Origin: Acidobacteriota bacterium
GTDB taxonomy: Bacteria > Acidobacteriota > Vicinamibacteria > Vicinamibacterales > CAVVIG01
Direction: 5' to 3'
NCBI GenBank assembly: GCA_003222455.1
Contig: QHWF01000178.1
Span: forward strand, 1-12,401
Length of the DNA: 12,401 nt
Positions 1-5,643 of the stretch are shown here, piece by piece. Under the pieces are notes generated by a model. The model was not told the DNA's origin, did no database searches, and saw nothing but the letters and a program-made list of their open reading frames with translations. Both the position numbers and the translations under genes were made by a program. How positions within the stretch are numbered: position 1 is the first letter of the stretch; each line of letters begins with the position of its first letter.

Positions 1-53
1 CGCTATACGGCGCGTTACGAGAATTCTGTTCTCGTTGTGAGCGCCGTATAGCG
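1..53. repeat. Two-part hairpin (inverted repeat), possibly truncated by the window edge
   Basis: Bases 1-13 (CGCTATACGGCGC) are the exact reverse complement of 41-53. Inside them a second perfect stem pairs 17-23 (ACGAGAA) with 29-35 (TTCTCGT) around a 5-nt loop. The two stems are separated by unequal internal loops (14-16 and 36-40), giving a bulged rod as in REP/BIME elements or att-like sites. The left arm starts at base 1, so the element may extend beyond the window. It has no T-run, so a simple terminator is unlikely. No gene lies next to it on the left inside the window. Confidence 0.75.
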
Positions 54-190
54 GTAGGCGCGCCACAGAACGCGTCCGCCGGAGCCGGGTCCCACGCGCG
101 GCAGCCGCGCGTGGGGCCCGGAGCGGAGCGGGGCAACGGGGCCCCGCGAGCGGAGGCGTGGGGGGTCCGCGGGGGCGAAGCCCCCCGGAT
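54..190. repeat. Very GC-rich non-coding cluster of three hairpins
   Basis: Three consecutive stem-loops can be read directly. 86-101 pairs with 105-120 (16 bp with one G-U type pair, 3-nt loop). 128-134 (GCGGGGC) pairs with 141-147 (GCCCCGC). 166-176 pairs with 180-189 around a GAA loop, with one bulge. The sequence is almost pure G/C, unlike the following 90 bases, and no convincing protein is encoded. Dense GC hairpins of this kind are typical of dispersed non-coding repeats in high-GC genomes. A structured RNA upstream of the amidase is an alternative, but no known riboswitch consensus was recognised. Confidence 0.55.
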
Positions 191-248
191 CTGGTTGACC
201 AGCCGATTGTCCGACTGAATTGGTCAATCGATCGATGCGCCGATCAAA

Positions 249-280
249 TTACCGGATTACCAGATTATCCACTTACCAGC
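249..280 (+). repeat. 8-bp quasi-tandem repeat, four units (TTACCNGA)
   Basis: Four consecutive 8-mers, TTACCGGA, TTACCAGA, TTATCCAC and TTACCAGC, occupy the 32 bases directly before the amidase start codon at 282. There is no Shine-Dalgarno sequence in this space. The repeat therefore makes up the whole proximal leader or promoter. It may be simple-sequence expansion or a multimeric binding site; the sequence cannot decide. Confidence 0.5.
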
Positions 281-281
281 T

Positions 282-1856
282 ATGCGCAGACTCTCCCGGC
301 GCGAGTTCACCCTCTCGGTTCTCGGCGCAGCGGCCGCCGGCCGTGTCGTGTCGGCCACGGTTCCCGGATTACAGGCGCCCGCCACGCAGGCCGGGCACCC
401 GGCGGGGACGGGAGACACGATCGCCGGCCTGACTCTGAGCGAGGCGGCGGCCCGCATCAAGGCGGGGACGGTCACGTCGACCGACCTCGTGAACGCCTGC
501 CTGAAGCGCATCGAGATCTACAACCCTAAAATCAACGCCTTCATCACGGTGACGCGCGAGGCCGCCCTCGCGCAGGCGCGCGCGCTCGACTCCGAACAGC
601 GGGCCGGCCGGCTGCGCGGCCCGCTGCATGGCATTCCGATCGCGCTCAAAGACAACATCGACACGGCCGGCGTCCGGACGACGGCCGCCAGCGCGGTGTT
701 CGACGACCGGGTGCCGGCTGAGGATGCCGAAGTGGCGCGCCGACTCGCCGCCGCCGGCGCGGTGGTCGTCGGCAAGACCAACCTCCACGAGTTCGCTTTC
801 GGCGGGACCTCTGCGACGAGCTATTACGGGCCGGTGCGCAATCCCTGGGCACTCGAACGAAATCCGGGCGGATCGTCGGGCGGCTCGGCGGCTGCCGTGG
901 CGACCGACCTCTGTTATGCCGCCCTTGGCACCGATACGGGCGGCTCCATTCGCACCCCGTCGTCCTACTGCAGCGTCGTCGGTCTGAAGCCAACGTATGG
1001 ACTTGTCTCGATCCGCGGGATCGTTCCGCTCGTGCTGTCGCTCGATCACTGCGGCCCGATTGCGCGCAGCGTCATGGACGCCGCCCTGATGTTGAACGCG
1101 CTGGCCGGATACGATCGACTCGACATCGCGAGCGTGGAGCACGCGCCGGAAGACTACGTCGCCGCGCTGAAGCAGCCGGTCAACGGCTTCAGGATCGGGG
1201 TCGCGCGGGCGCCGTTCTTCGACATGGTCGATGCGGACGTCGCCAGGGTCACGGAGGACGCGCTGCGAGTGGTGGCGAAGCTGACGAAGAGCATAAGCGA
1301 TACGATGCTGCCGCCGACCCGCGACATCCAGGTGGGCGCCGAGACCTTCGCGTACCACGAAGAGCTGTTCGGCCGGATGTCGGGCCGCTACATGATTCCA
1401 ACCCGCCGCTCGCTTCAGAATGGCGCGACCGCGAAGGCGGGCGAGTACATCCGCGGCCACTGGCGGCTTGAAATGCTTCGCCGGACCATCGACGATGCGT
1501 TTCGTGGCATCGATCTGGTGGTGCTCCCGACGCGCCGGCGAACGCCCCGCACCGTCGACGCGTCGATCAAGCGCGAGGAAACCGACGTGCCGCGCAACCC
1601 GGAGCTCGAGAACACCGGGGCTTTCAACGCGTACGGCGTTCCGGCGATCTCCGTGCCGTGCGGGTTCACCTCGAAAGGGCTGCCGGTTGGCTTGATGATC
1701 GCCGGTCCGCGATTCGCCGAAGGCAAGGTGCTGGCGCTGGCGCACGCCTTCGAGCAGGCAACCGAGTTCCACACGAAGAAACCGCCGATACGCCCCGAGA
1801 CACCCGTGCCACCGCTGGCGACAACAGAGGAAGAGCGGGAAAAGCCGAAAGAGTGA
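282..1856 (+). CDS. Tat-exported amidase (amidase signature family)
   Basis: A 524-residue amidase-signature enzyme that hydrolyses a carboxamide C-N bond; the substrate is unknown. The Ser-cisSer-Lys triad is intact: K123 in GIPIALKDN, cis-Ser S198 in NPGGSSGGSAA, and nucleophile S222 in GTDTGGSIRTPSS. The spacing (75 and 24 residues) equals that of GatA. The N-terminus has a twin-arginine signal, SRREFTL at residues 5-11, followed by the hydrophobic stretch SVLGAAAAG, so folding in the cytoplasm and Tat export are expected. This argues against GatA, as does the absence of gatB or gatC. The C-terminus is a charged Pro/Glu tail. The ATG at 282 gives the complete Tat signal; no Shine-Dalgarno is seen. 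The gene stands alone, with non-coding repeats on both sides. Confidence 0.93.
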   Translation: MRRLSRREFTLSVLGAAAAGRVVSATVPGLQAPATQAGHPAGTGDTIAGLTLSEAAARIKAGTVTSTDLVNACLKRIEIYNPKINAFITVTREAALAQARALDSEQRAGRLRGPLHGIPIALKDNIDTAGVRTTAASAVFDDRVPAEDAEVARRLAAAGAVVVGKTNLHEFAFGGTSATSYYGPVRNPWALERNPGGSSGGSAAAVATDLCYAALGTDTGGSIRTPSSYCSVVGLKPTYGLVSIRGIVPLVLSLDHCGPIARSVMDAALMLNALAGYDRLDIASVEHAPEDYVAALKQPVNGFRIGVARAPFFDMVDADVARVTEDALRVVAKLTKSISDTMLPPTRDIQVGAETFAYHEELFGRMSGRYMIPTRRSLQNGATAKAGEYIRGHWRLEMLRRTIDDAFRGIDLVVLPTRRRTPRTVDASIKREETDVPRNPELENTGAFNAYGVPAISVPCGFTSKGLPVGLMIAGPRFAEGKVLALAHAFEQATEFHTKKPPIRPETPVPPLATTEEEREKPKE

Positions 1857-1888
1857 GGTTCAGAATCCACTCCGAGTAATACCGATCG

Positions 1889-1970
1889 CACCACGGAGGA
1901 CACGGAGGACAGGAGGAAAAATCCTGTTCCTTCGGGATTGAACCTCCGCGTCCTCTGCGTCCTCAGTGGT
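1889..1970. repeat. Long imperfect palindrome of the ACCACGGAGGACACGGAGG type
   Basis: The left arm 1889-1916 (starts ACCACGGAGGACACGG) pairs with the right arm 1943-1970 (ends TCCTCAGTGGT) over about 27 bp with a few mismatches and one gap. The 26-nt loop contains a smaller AATCC/GGATT pairing. It lies 33 bp after the amidase stop codon, so it could terminate or stabilise that transcript, although there is no T-run. The arms are themselves built from GGAGGACAC-like repeats, and related arms occur at 5603-5630 and 8766-8883. It is best viewed as a member of a dispersed palindromic repeat family. Confidence 0.7.
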
Positions 1971-2233
1971 AGCTCTCTCGACAGACTGTCTTGTTTCGAG
2001 AAAGACGTCTCAGAATTCACCAGCGCTACGGCAAAGCAGCCAGAATCAACCATTTGCAGAGTTCAGGCAGGTGGTATATCGATCCGACGACCATCGCCCT
2101 TGTTCCGATCTGGAACAGGCATCAAGAGTCTGGCTCAGGGCGGACTTCCGGTAAGTGATTCTATCTGAACAACTAATACTATTAAGTTCCATTGTGTCGT
2201 ATATGGTCCAGCCATTGCTGAAGAGTGGGCCAT
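1971..2233. other. Intergenic leader of the protease gene, with dyads and an A/T-rich patch
   Basis: No gene is supported here. A compact dyad, GACAG-A-CTGTC, sits at 1980-1990, enclosed by TCTCGA/TCGAGA at 1976-1981 and 1996-2001. A second dyad, TGTTCC-N5-GGAACA, is at 2102-2118, about 115 bp before the protease ATG, and has the shape of an operator. The region 2159-2205 is clearly A/T-rich for this genome and includes TAATACTATTAA (2174-2185). It is the likeliest promoter position for the protease, but no well-spaced -35/-10 pair could be assigned. Confidence 0.35.
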
Positions 2234-3901
2234 ATGAAGTGTCCTTGCCGCCGGTTCCTCGCAGCTGCCGTAATCCTCGCTGGCACCGCGGTGCCTGCAG
2301 GCGCGAGCGACAAGAAACCCAAGTTGGATCAGGCCGTTACCCAGAATGTCGCTGGATCGCTGGACGTGATTATCCGCGTCGTTCCTGGCGGGCACGACGT
2401 TGTTCGGGCCAAGCTCGCCGCGAAAGGCCACACGGTCACCGGCGAGCACGCGTCGATCAACGCGCTCAGCGCCACAGTCGATGCCCGCGACCTGGCCGAT
2501 CTCGACCGCGATCCGCTGGTCGTCTCGGTGTCCCTCAACGCAGTTGTCCACGCCCATCAGACGGTGGCGAGTCCAGCCAGTCCAGACGCGATAGTGACGC
2601 TGGATATGCTGCGACCAATCGTTGGGAGCACAGAGACAGGGGCAACAGGTCAAGGCGTGGTCGTGGCGGTGATCGACTCCGGGATACAGGAACGTCCGGA
2701 CCTGCACTCGCAGATCAAGGCCTTTTATGACTTCACCGTGGACGGTACCGCCAAGCCCGGCAAGCCGACGGATCCCTACGGCCACGGCACGCACATCGCG
2801 GCGACCATTGCCAGCACCGGCCAGGAAAACGCCCTTCGATTCCGCGGGCTCGCGTCCGGCGCTCAGCTCATCGGCCTGAGAGTGTTGGATGGGTCTGGCA
2901 ACGGGAAGACCAGCAACGTGATCAATGCGCTGGCGTTTGCCACGGCGAACAAAGCGGCGCTGGGCGTCGACATCATCAATCTCTCGCTGGGACATCCGAT
3001 TTACGAATCGGCGGCGACCGACCCGCTGGTGCAGGCCGTTGAAGCCGCCGTGCACGCGGGCATCGTCGTCGTGGTCTCGGCGGGGAATTTCGGGATCAAT
3101 CCCGACACGGGGCTGCCGGGGTACGGCGGCATTACGTCACCCGGCAACGCACCATCTGCGATTACTGTGGGCGCGGTGAACACATCGGGCACGCTGTCGC
3201 GCAGCGATGATGTCGTCGCGCCGTATAGCTCGCGTGGTCCGTCATGGGTTGATGGCTTTGCGAAACCGGACGTCGTGGCTCCGGGGCATCGGATTGTGGC
3301 GGACACGAACGGCGGCGGCTATCTGTACAAGCAGCATTCGACGTGGCAGTACAAAACGGCCGGCGCGGCCGGCGCCTACGAACGCCTGAGCGGGTCCAGT
3401 ATGTCGGCGGCCGTTGTGAGCGGTGTCACTGCCCTGGTTCTCGATGCCAACCGAACCGCGGTCGAGCCGGACGGCACGCGGATGGCGCCGCTCAATCCGT
3501 ATGCGGTCAAGGCGATTCTGCAGTACACAGCGACGCCCCTTTCCGATGCCGACCCGCTCGCTCAAGGCACCGGCGAGATCAATGCGGCCGGCGCCGTCGC
3601 GCTGACGCGCGCGCTGGACACCCGCACCGCGTCCTGGACAGTTTCCAGCCTGCCGACAAGCACGATGTTCGGCACCGAGACGGACCTCTGGTCTACCAAT
3701 ATCGTTTGGGGCACGATGGCGCTCCAGAATCTGACTCCTGACGGTGCGGTCTCAGGCGCCAATATCGTCTGGGGCACCAATATCGTCTGGGGCACCAATA
3801 TCGTCTGGGGCACCAACATCGTCTGGGGCACCAACATCGTCTGGGGCACCAGCGACAATGCGGCGACCGCAACGTCGTGTGACATGGAGGTGTGCTTTTA
3901 G
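2234..3901 (+). CDS. Secreted subtilisin-like serine protease (S8) with C-terminal NIVWGT repeats
   Basis: A 555-residue exported endopeptidase. Counting from the ATG at 2234: a Sec signal peptide (MKCPCRRFLAAAVILAG, likely cleavage after AGA near residue 24), an I9-like propeptide at about 32-107, then the S8 catalytic domain with D148 (VAVIDSGI), H184 (YGHGTH), oxyanion N285 (VSAGNFG) and S389 (SGSSMSAA). All catalytic residues are present. After the domain, a linker from about 445 leads to one isolated and five tandem NIVWGT hexapeptides (489-539) and a short end with two cysteines (CDMEVCF). A GTG at 2225 in the same frame would add three residues; the ATG gives a normal signal peptide, with GAAGAG upstream as a weak ribosome site. 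The stop codon TAG is the first triplet of a REP-like element, so the present C-terminus may have been set by that insertion. Confidence 0.93.
   Translation: MKCPCRRFLAAAVILAGTAVPAGASDKKPKLDQAVTQNVAGSLDVIIRVVPGGHDVVRAKLAAKGHTVTGEHASINALSATVDARDLADLDRDPLVVSVSLNAVVHAHQTVASPASPDAIVTLDMLRPIVGSTETGATGQGVVVAVIDSGIQERPDLHSQIKAFYDFTVDGTAKPGKPTDPYGHGTHIAATIASTGQENALRFRGLASGAQLIGLRVLDGSGNGKTSNVINALAFATANKAALGVDIINLSLGHPIYESAATDPLVQAVEAAVHAGIVVVVSAGNFGINPDTGLPGYGGITSPGNAPSAITVGAVNTSGTLSRSDDVVAPYSSRGPSWVDGFAKPDVVAPGHRIVADTNGGGYLYKQHSTWQYKTAGAAGAYERLSGSSMSAAVVSGVTALVLDANRTAVEPDGTRMAPLNPYAVKAILQYTATPLSDADPLAQGTGEINAAGAVALTRALDTRTASWTVSSLPTSTMFGTETDLWSTNIVWGTMALQNLTPDGAVSGANIVWGTNIVWGTNIVWGTNIVWGTNIVWGTSDNAATATSCDMEVCF
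3698..3850 (+). repeat. 18-bp coding repeats encoding NIVWGT
   Basis: Five head-to-tail 18-bp units run from 3761 to 3850. The first three are identical (AATATCGTCTGGGGCACC), and the last two differ only by a silent T-to-C change (AACATC). One more, diverged copy stands alone at 3698-3715. Near identity at silent sites suggests recent expansion by slippage. The units keep the frame, so copy number can change without breaking the protease. Confidence 0.95.
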
Positions 3902-3926
3902 CAGGCTGCTGAAAAACGCAGCCTGA
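3899..3926 (+). repeat. REP-like hairpin, copy A (TAGCAGGCTGCTGAAAAA)
   Basis: CAGGCTGC (3902-3909) pairs with GCAGCCTG (3918-3925) around the loop TGAAAAAC. The element matches copy B (5251-5278, opposite orientation) at 25 of 28 positions. Its first three bases form the stop codon of the protease gene. Conserved stem, loop and leading TAG in two copies indicate a dispersed short palindromic element and not a chance stem-loop. No transposase for it is in the window. Confidence 0.75.
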
Positions 3927-3928
3927 AG

Positions 3929-3993
3929 TGAAAAGTTAAAACAGAAAAGTCAAAAGCAGGCGGAAAATCGCGCTTTTCTGTTTTAGCTTTTCA
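3929..3993. terminator. A/T-rich 21-bp stem-loop, probable terminator or repeat
   Basis: 3929-3949 (TGAAAAGTTAAAACAGAAAAG) pairs with 3973-3993 along 21 bp with only one G-U type pair; the loop is 23 nt. Because the stem is A-rich on one arm and T-rich on the other, both strands give a U-rich distal arm, which suits a bidirectional terminator between the protease and the GNAT gene. The left arm also looks like degenerate short units (GTGAAAA, GTTAAAAC, GTCAAAA), so simple-repeat origin is possible. It ends 33 bp before the next start codon. Confidence 0.55.
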
Positions 3994-4026
3994 AGTGATG
4001 GCGCCGTCATCCTCGGAACCGTCATC

Positions 4027-4614
4027 GTGTCGAATAAGCTCGCGCGACTGCCCCTGTTGACCTGCCGACGCGCGACGCTGCGCGATCTGCGTCCAGCCGA
4101 CGCCCCGGCGCTGTTACGGCTGCTGACTACGGAGGAGGTGACCCGGTTCATCTCGCCACCGCCGACGACCGTCGAAGGGTTCGAACGTTTTGTTGCGTGG
4201 GCCAACGCGCAGCGCGCAGCGGGCCATTACATGTGTTTCGCGGTGGTGCCCCACGGCGGTGAGACCGCGGCGGGGATCATCCAGGTTCGCCAGCTGGAGG
4301 AAGGCTTTGGGACCGCGGAATGGGGCTTTGTGATTGGTCCGGCGTTCTGGGGCACTGGCCTCTTCGTCGAAGCGGCGGAGCTGGTCCTGGCGTTCGCGTT
4401 TGACAGCGTCGGCGTGCACCGGCTCGAGGCGCGGACGGCTGTCGCAAACGGCCGGGGAAACGGTGCGCTCCGGAAGCTGGGCGCACGTCGCGAAGCGATC
4501 TTGCGCGAATCATTCTGCCGCGGCGGTCGCCGCCTCGATCAGATTCTCTGGTCGATTCTCGACGAGGATTGGCGACGGGCCAAAGCGAGCCGGCGACCCC
4601 GCGCAGACACCTGA
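4027..4614 (+). CDS. GNAT-family N-acetyltransferase (RimJ/RimL-like)
   Basis: A 195-residue acetyltransferase that transfers the acetyl group of acetyl-CoA to an amine; the substrate cannot be told, and RimJ/RimL-type enzymes act on protein N-termini or small molecules. The opening LLTCRRATLRDLRPADAPAL is the usual first strand and helix of this subfamily. The acetyl-CoA loop is at residues 105-117 (PAFWGTGLFVEAA). The C-terminal HRLEARTAVANGRGNGALRKLGA (131-153) matches the conserved 'R-E-A-x5-N-x3-N-x3-L-x-K-L-G' block. The start is a GTG at 4027 with no clear ribosome site. It is predicted cytoplasmic. It converges with the PPIase gene, with 13 bp between stop codons. Confidence 0.85.
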   Translation: MSNKLARLPLLTCRRATLRDLRPADAPALLRLLTTEEVTRFISPPPTTVEGFERFVAWANAQRAAGHYMCFAVVPHGGETAAGIIQVRQLEEGFGTAEWGFVIGPAFWGTGLFVEAAELVLAFAFDSVGVHRLEARTAVANGRGNGALRKLGARREAILRESFCRGGRRLDQILWSILDEDWRRAKASRRPRADT

Positions 4615-4627
4615 AGGACGGTTAGTG

Positions 4628-5152
4628 TTAATCTCCGCCTCGGATGCGCGAAGCCTTCAGGATCTTGATCGGCGGCGTCAGCAGCTGCGCCTCCGTATTC
4701 GGCGCCATCTGAATCTTCCTGACCACGTCCATGCCGCGCACGACGCGGCCGAACGCGGCGAAGCCTTGACCATCGGGATTGCGGGCGCCGCCAAAATCGA
4801 GCGACGGCTGATCGTTGATGCAGATGAACCAGCCGGACGTCGCGCTGTCCGGCTGTCCTCTTGCCATCGAGATCACGCCGTTCTTGTGCGCGAGACCCGT
4901 CACATTGGTGCGCTCCAACGGAATCGGATCAAACCCTTCATTGGCTTTGCCGGGATCGACTCCGGCCTGGATGACCTCGATCTTCACCGGACTGTCCGGT
5001 TGGTTGTCCATCTTGACCGTACGGTGAAACGTTCCGCCATCGTAGTGGCCGGCATCGACGTATCGGAGGAAATTGGCGGCTGTGCGCGGGGCCTTTTCGG
5101 TGTCGACCTCGAGCTCGATCTCGCCCGCCTCGGTCTGCACGACGACGCGCAC
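4628..5152 (-). CDS. Cyclophilin-type peptidyl-prolyl cis-trans isomerase
   Basis: Catalyses proline cis-trans isomerisation during protein folding. The 174-residue frame covers the whole cyclophilin domain: TEAGEIELEV at the first strand, APRTAANFLRYVDAGHYDG, the catalytic-Arg motif TFHRTV, VIQAG, the substrate-groove block ISMARGQPDSATSGWFICIND, and GFAAFGRVVRGMDVV. It opens with GTG at 5152, directly at the first domain strand, with no ATG further up in frame (a stop lies at 5276-5278) and no ribosome site. Relatives of this type are normally exported. A signal-peptide-like reading frame ends exactly upstream in another frame (5153-5214), so the gene may carry a one-base frameshift. If the sequence is right, either a cytoplasmic short form or a damaged gene results. 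Confidence 0.85.
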   Translation of the reverse strand: MRVVVQTEAGEIELEVDTEKAPRTAANFLRYVDAGHYDGGTFHRTVKMDNQPDSPVKIEVIQAGVDPGKANEGFDPIPLERTNVTGLAHKNGVISMARGQPDSATSGWFICINDQPSLDFGGARNPDGQGFAAFGRVVRGMDVVRKIQMAPNTEAQLLTPPIKILKASRIRGGD

Positions 5153-5214
5153 GGGGAAGGCGACATCACAGCGAGCGATGCGCCGAGCACCGCCGCCATG
5201 GAGACAAAGGACAT
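5153..5214 (-). other. Detached signal-peptide segment of the PPIase (out of frame)
   Basis: From an ATG at 5214 the reverse strand reads MSFVSMAAVLGASLAVMSPSP, a short hydrophobic core followed by a small-residue, Pro-rich end, as in a Sec signal. It is one frame off from the PPIase body. Adding one base to the GGGG run at 5153-5156 would join PSP directly to VRVVVQTEAG. No charged n-region is present, so the signal is weak. Confidence 0.45.
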
Positions 5215-5245
5215 CGATGTTTTCAGCCGAAAGCCATGAGCCTAA

Positions 5246-5278
5246 AGCCTGCAGGCTGCGTATTTCAGCAGTCTGCTA
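5246..5278 (-). repeat. REP-like hairpin, copy B, with a 12-bp palindrome
   Basis: Read on the reverse strand from 5278 it begins TAGCAGACTGCTGAAATACG and aligns with copy A at 3899-3926. The stem pairs 5252-5259 with 5268-5275, with one G-U type pair. The stem base overlaps a perfect palindrome, AGCCTGCAGGCT (5246-5257), which allows an alternative fold. It sits between the end of the molybdenum-hydroxylase operon and the PPIase start. Confidence 0.7.
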
Positions 5279-5290
5279 GACGACCGATGG

Positions 5291-5310
5291 GGCAGGCTTC
5301 AAAACCTGCC
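5291..5310 (-). terminator. Stem-loop after the molybdenum-hydroxylase operon
   Basis: GGCAGG (5291-5296) pairs with CCTGCC (5305-5310) around an 8-nt loop, 14 bp beyond the stop codon of the small Tat protein gene. There is no following T-run, so intrinsic termination is uncertain. It may be part of the same composite repeat as copy B. Confidence 0.35.
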
Positions 5311-5324
5311 GCTTCAGGCGCGTG

Positions 5325-5591
5325 TCAACATTCGAGCCGCCCACCGTGCGCGCGATAGACGGCGAACACGTGGTCCAGCTGTCGCTTCAAATCCTTGTCC
5401 GACAACCACGACGTCTTGATCAGCCGCACGCGCTTGACGGAGCGCAGGTCGTGGCCGAGATGGTCGAAGAATTCGGTCGCCGTGCCGGCCGCACATGCAT
5501 CAGCGTAGCGCATGTACAGCTGCTCGCAGGACAGCACCACGGTGCCGGCGGCGGAACGGCGACGCATCATCAGGAAATCGCGGCGGTTCAT
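5325..5591 (-). CDS. Small twin-arginine protein at the end of the molybdenum-hydroxylase operon
   Basis: An 88-residue protein starting MNRRDFLMMRRRSAAGTVVL. The first residues look like a Tat motif (N-R-R-D-F-L), but only a short hydrophobic stretch (AAGTVVLS) follows, so export is uncertain. The rest is SCEQLYMRYADA, then a predicted helix-rich segment with many Arg/Lys and an aromatic core (TEFFDHLGHDL, SWLSDKDLKRQLDHVFAVYRAHGG). No enzymatic motif is seen. The ATG at 5591 lies 52 bp after the FAD-subunit stop codon, same strand, so co-transcription is likely. Its leader contains a repeat arm (5603-5630). I recognise no named family; a maturation, escort or anchoring role for the oxidoreductase is a guess from position only. 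Confidence 0.7.
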   Translation of the reverse strand: MNRRDFLMMRRRSAAGTVVLSCEQLYMRYADACAAGTATEFFDHLGHDLRSVKRVRLIKTSWLSDKDLKRQLDHVFAVYRAHGGRLEC

Positions 5592-5602
5592 CTTCGATCT
5601 GC

Positions 5603-5630
5603 GACACAGAAGGAGCAGAGACACAGAGGG
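5603..5630. repeat. Single repeat arm in the leader of the small Tat gene
   Basis: GACACAGAAGGAGCAGAG followed by ACACAGAGGG repeats the GACACRGAGG pattern seen in the left arm at 1889-1916. No full partner arm is visible nearby, so it looks like a solo or decayed half of the palindromic family. Confidence 0.45.
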
Positions 5631-5643
5631 AATCAGCCCTCGT

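Noticed and set aside
369..1772. Long open frame (467 codons) antisense to the amidase
   Set aside because: The + strand frame has all amidase motifs; the antisense product is Arg/His-rich without domains, as expected from high-GC shadows.
282..1856. GatA subunit of the tRNA amidotransferase
   Set aside because: The catalytic spacing fits, but the twin-arginine export signal and lack of gatB/gatC argue for an extracytoplasmic amidase.
3218..3229. 12-bp match (GCGCCGTATAGC) to the right arm of the hairpin at 41-53
   Set aside because: It encodes the conserved APYSSRG part of the protease and has no partner arm; likely chance.
3899..3926. Integron attC site or insertion-sequence end
   Set aside because: No integrase, no R/L box pairs and no transposase or target duplication could be seen; a REP-like element is the simpler reading.
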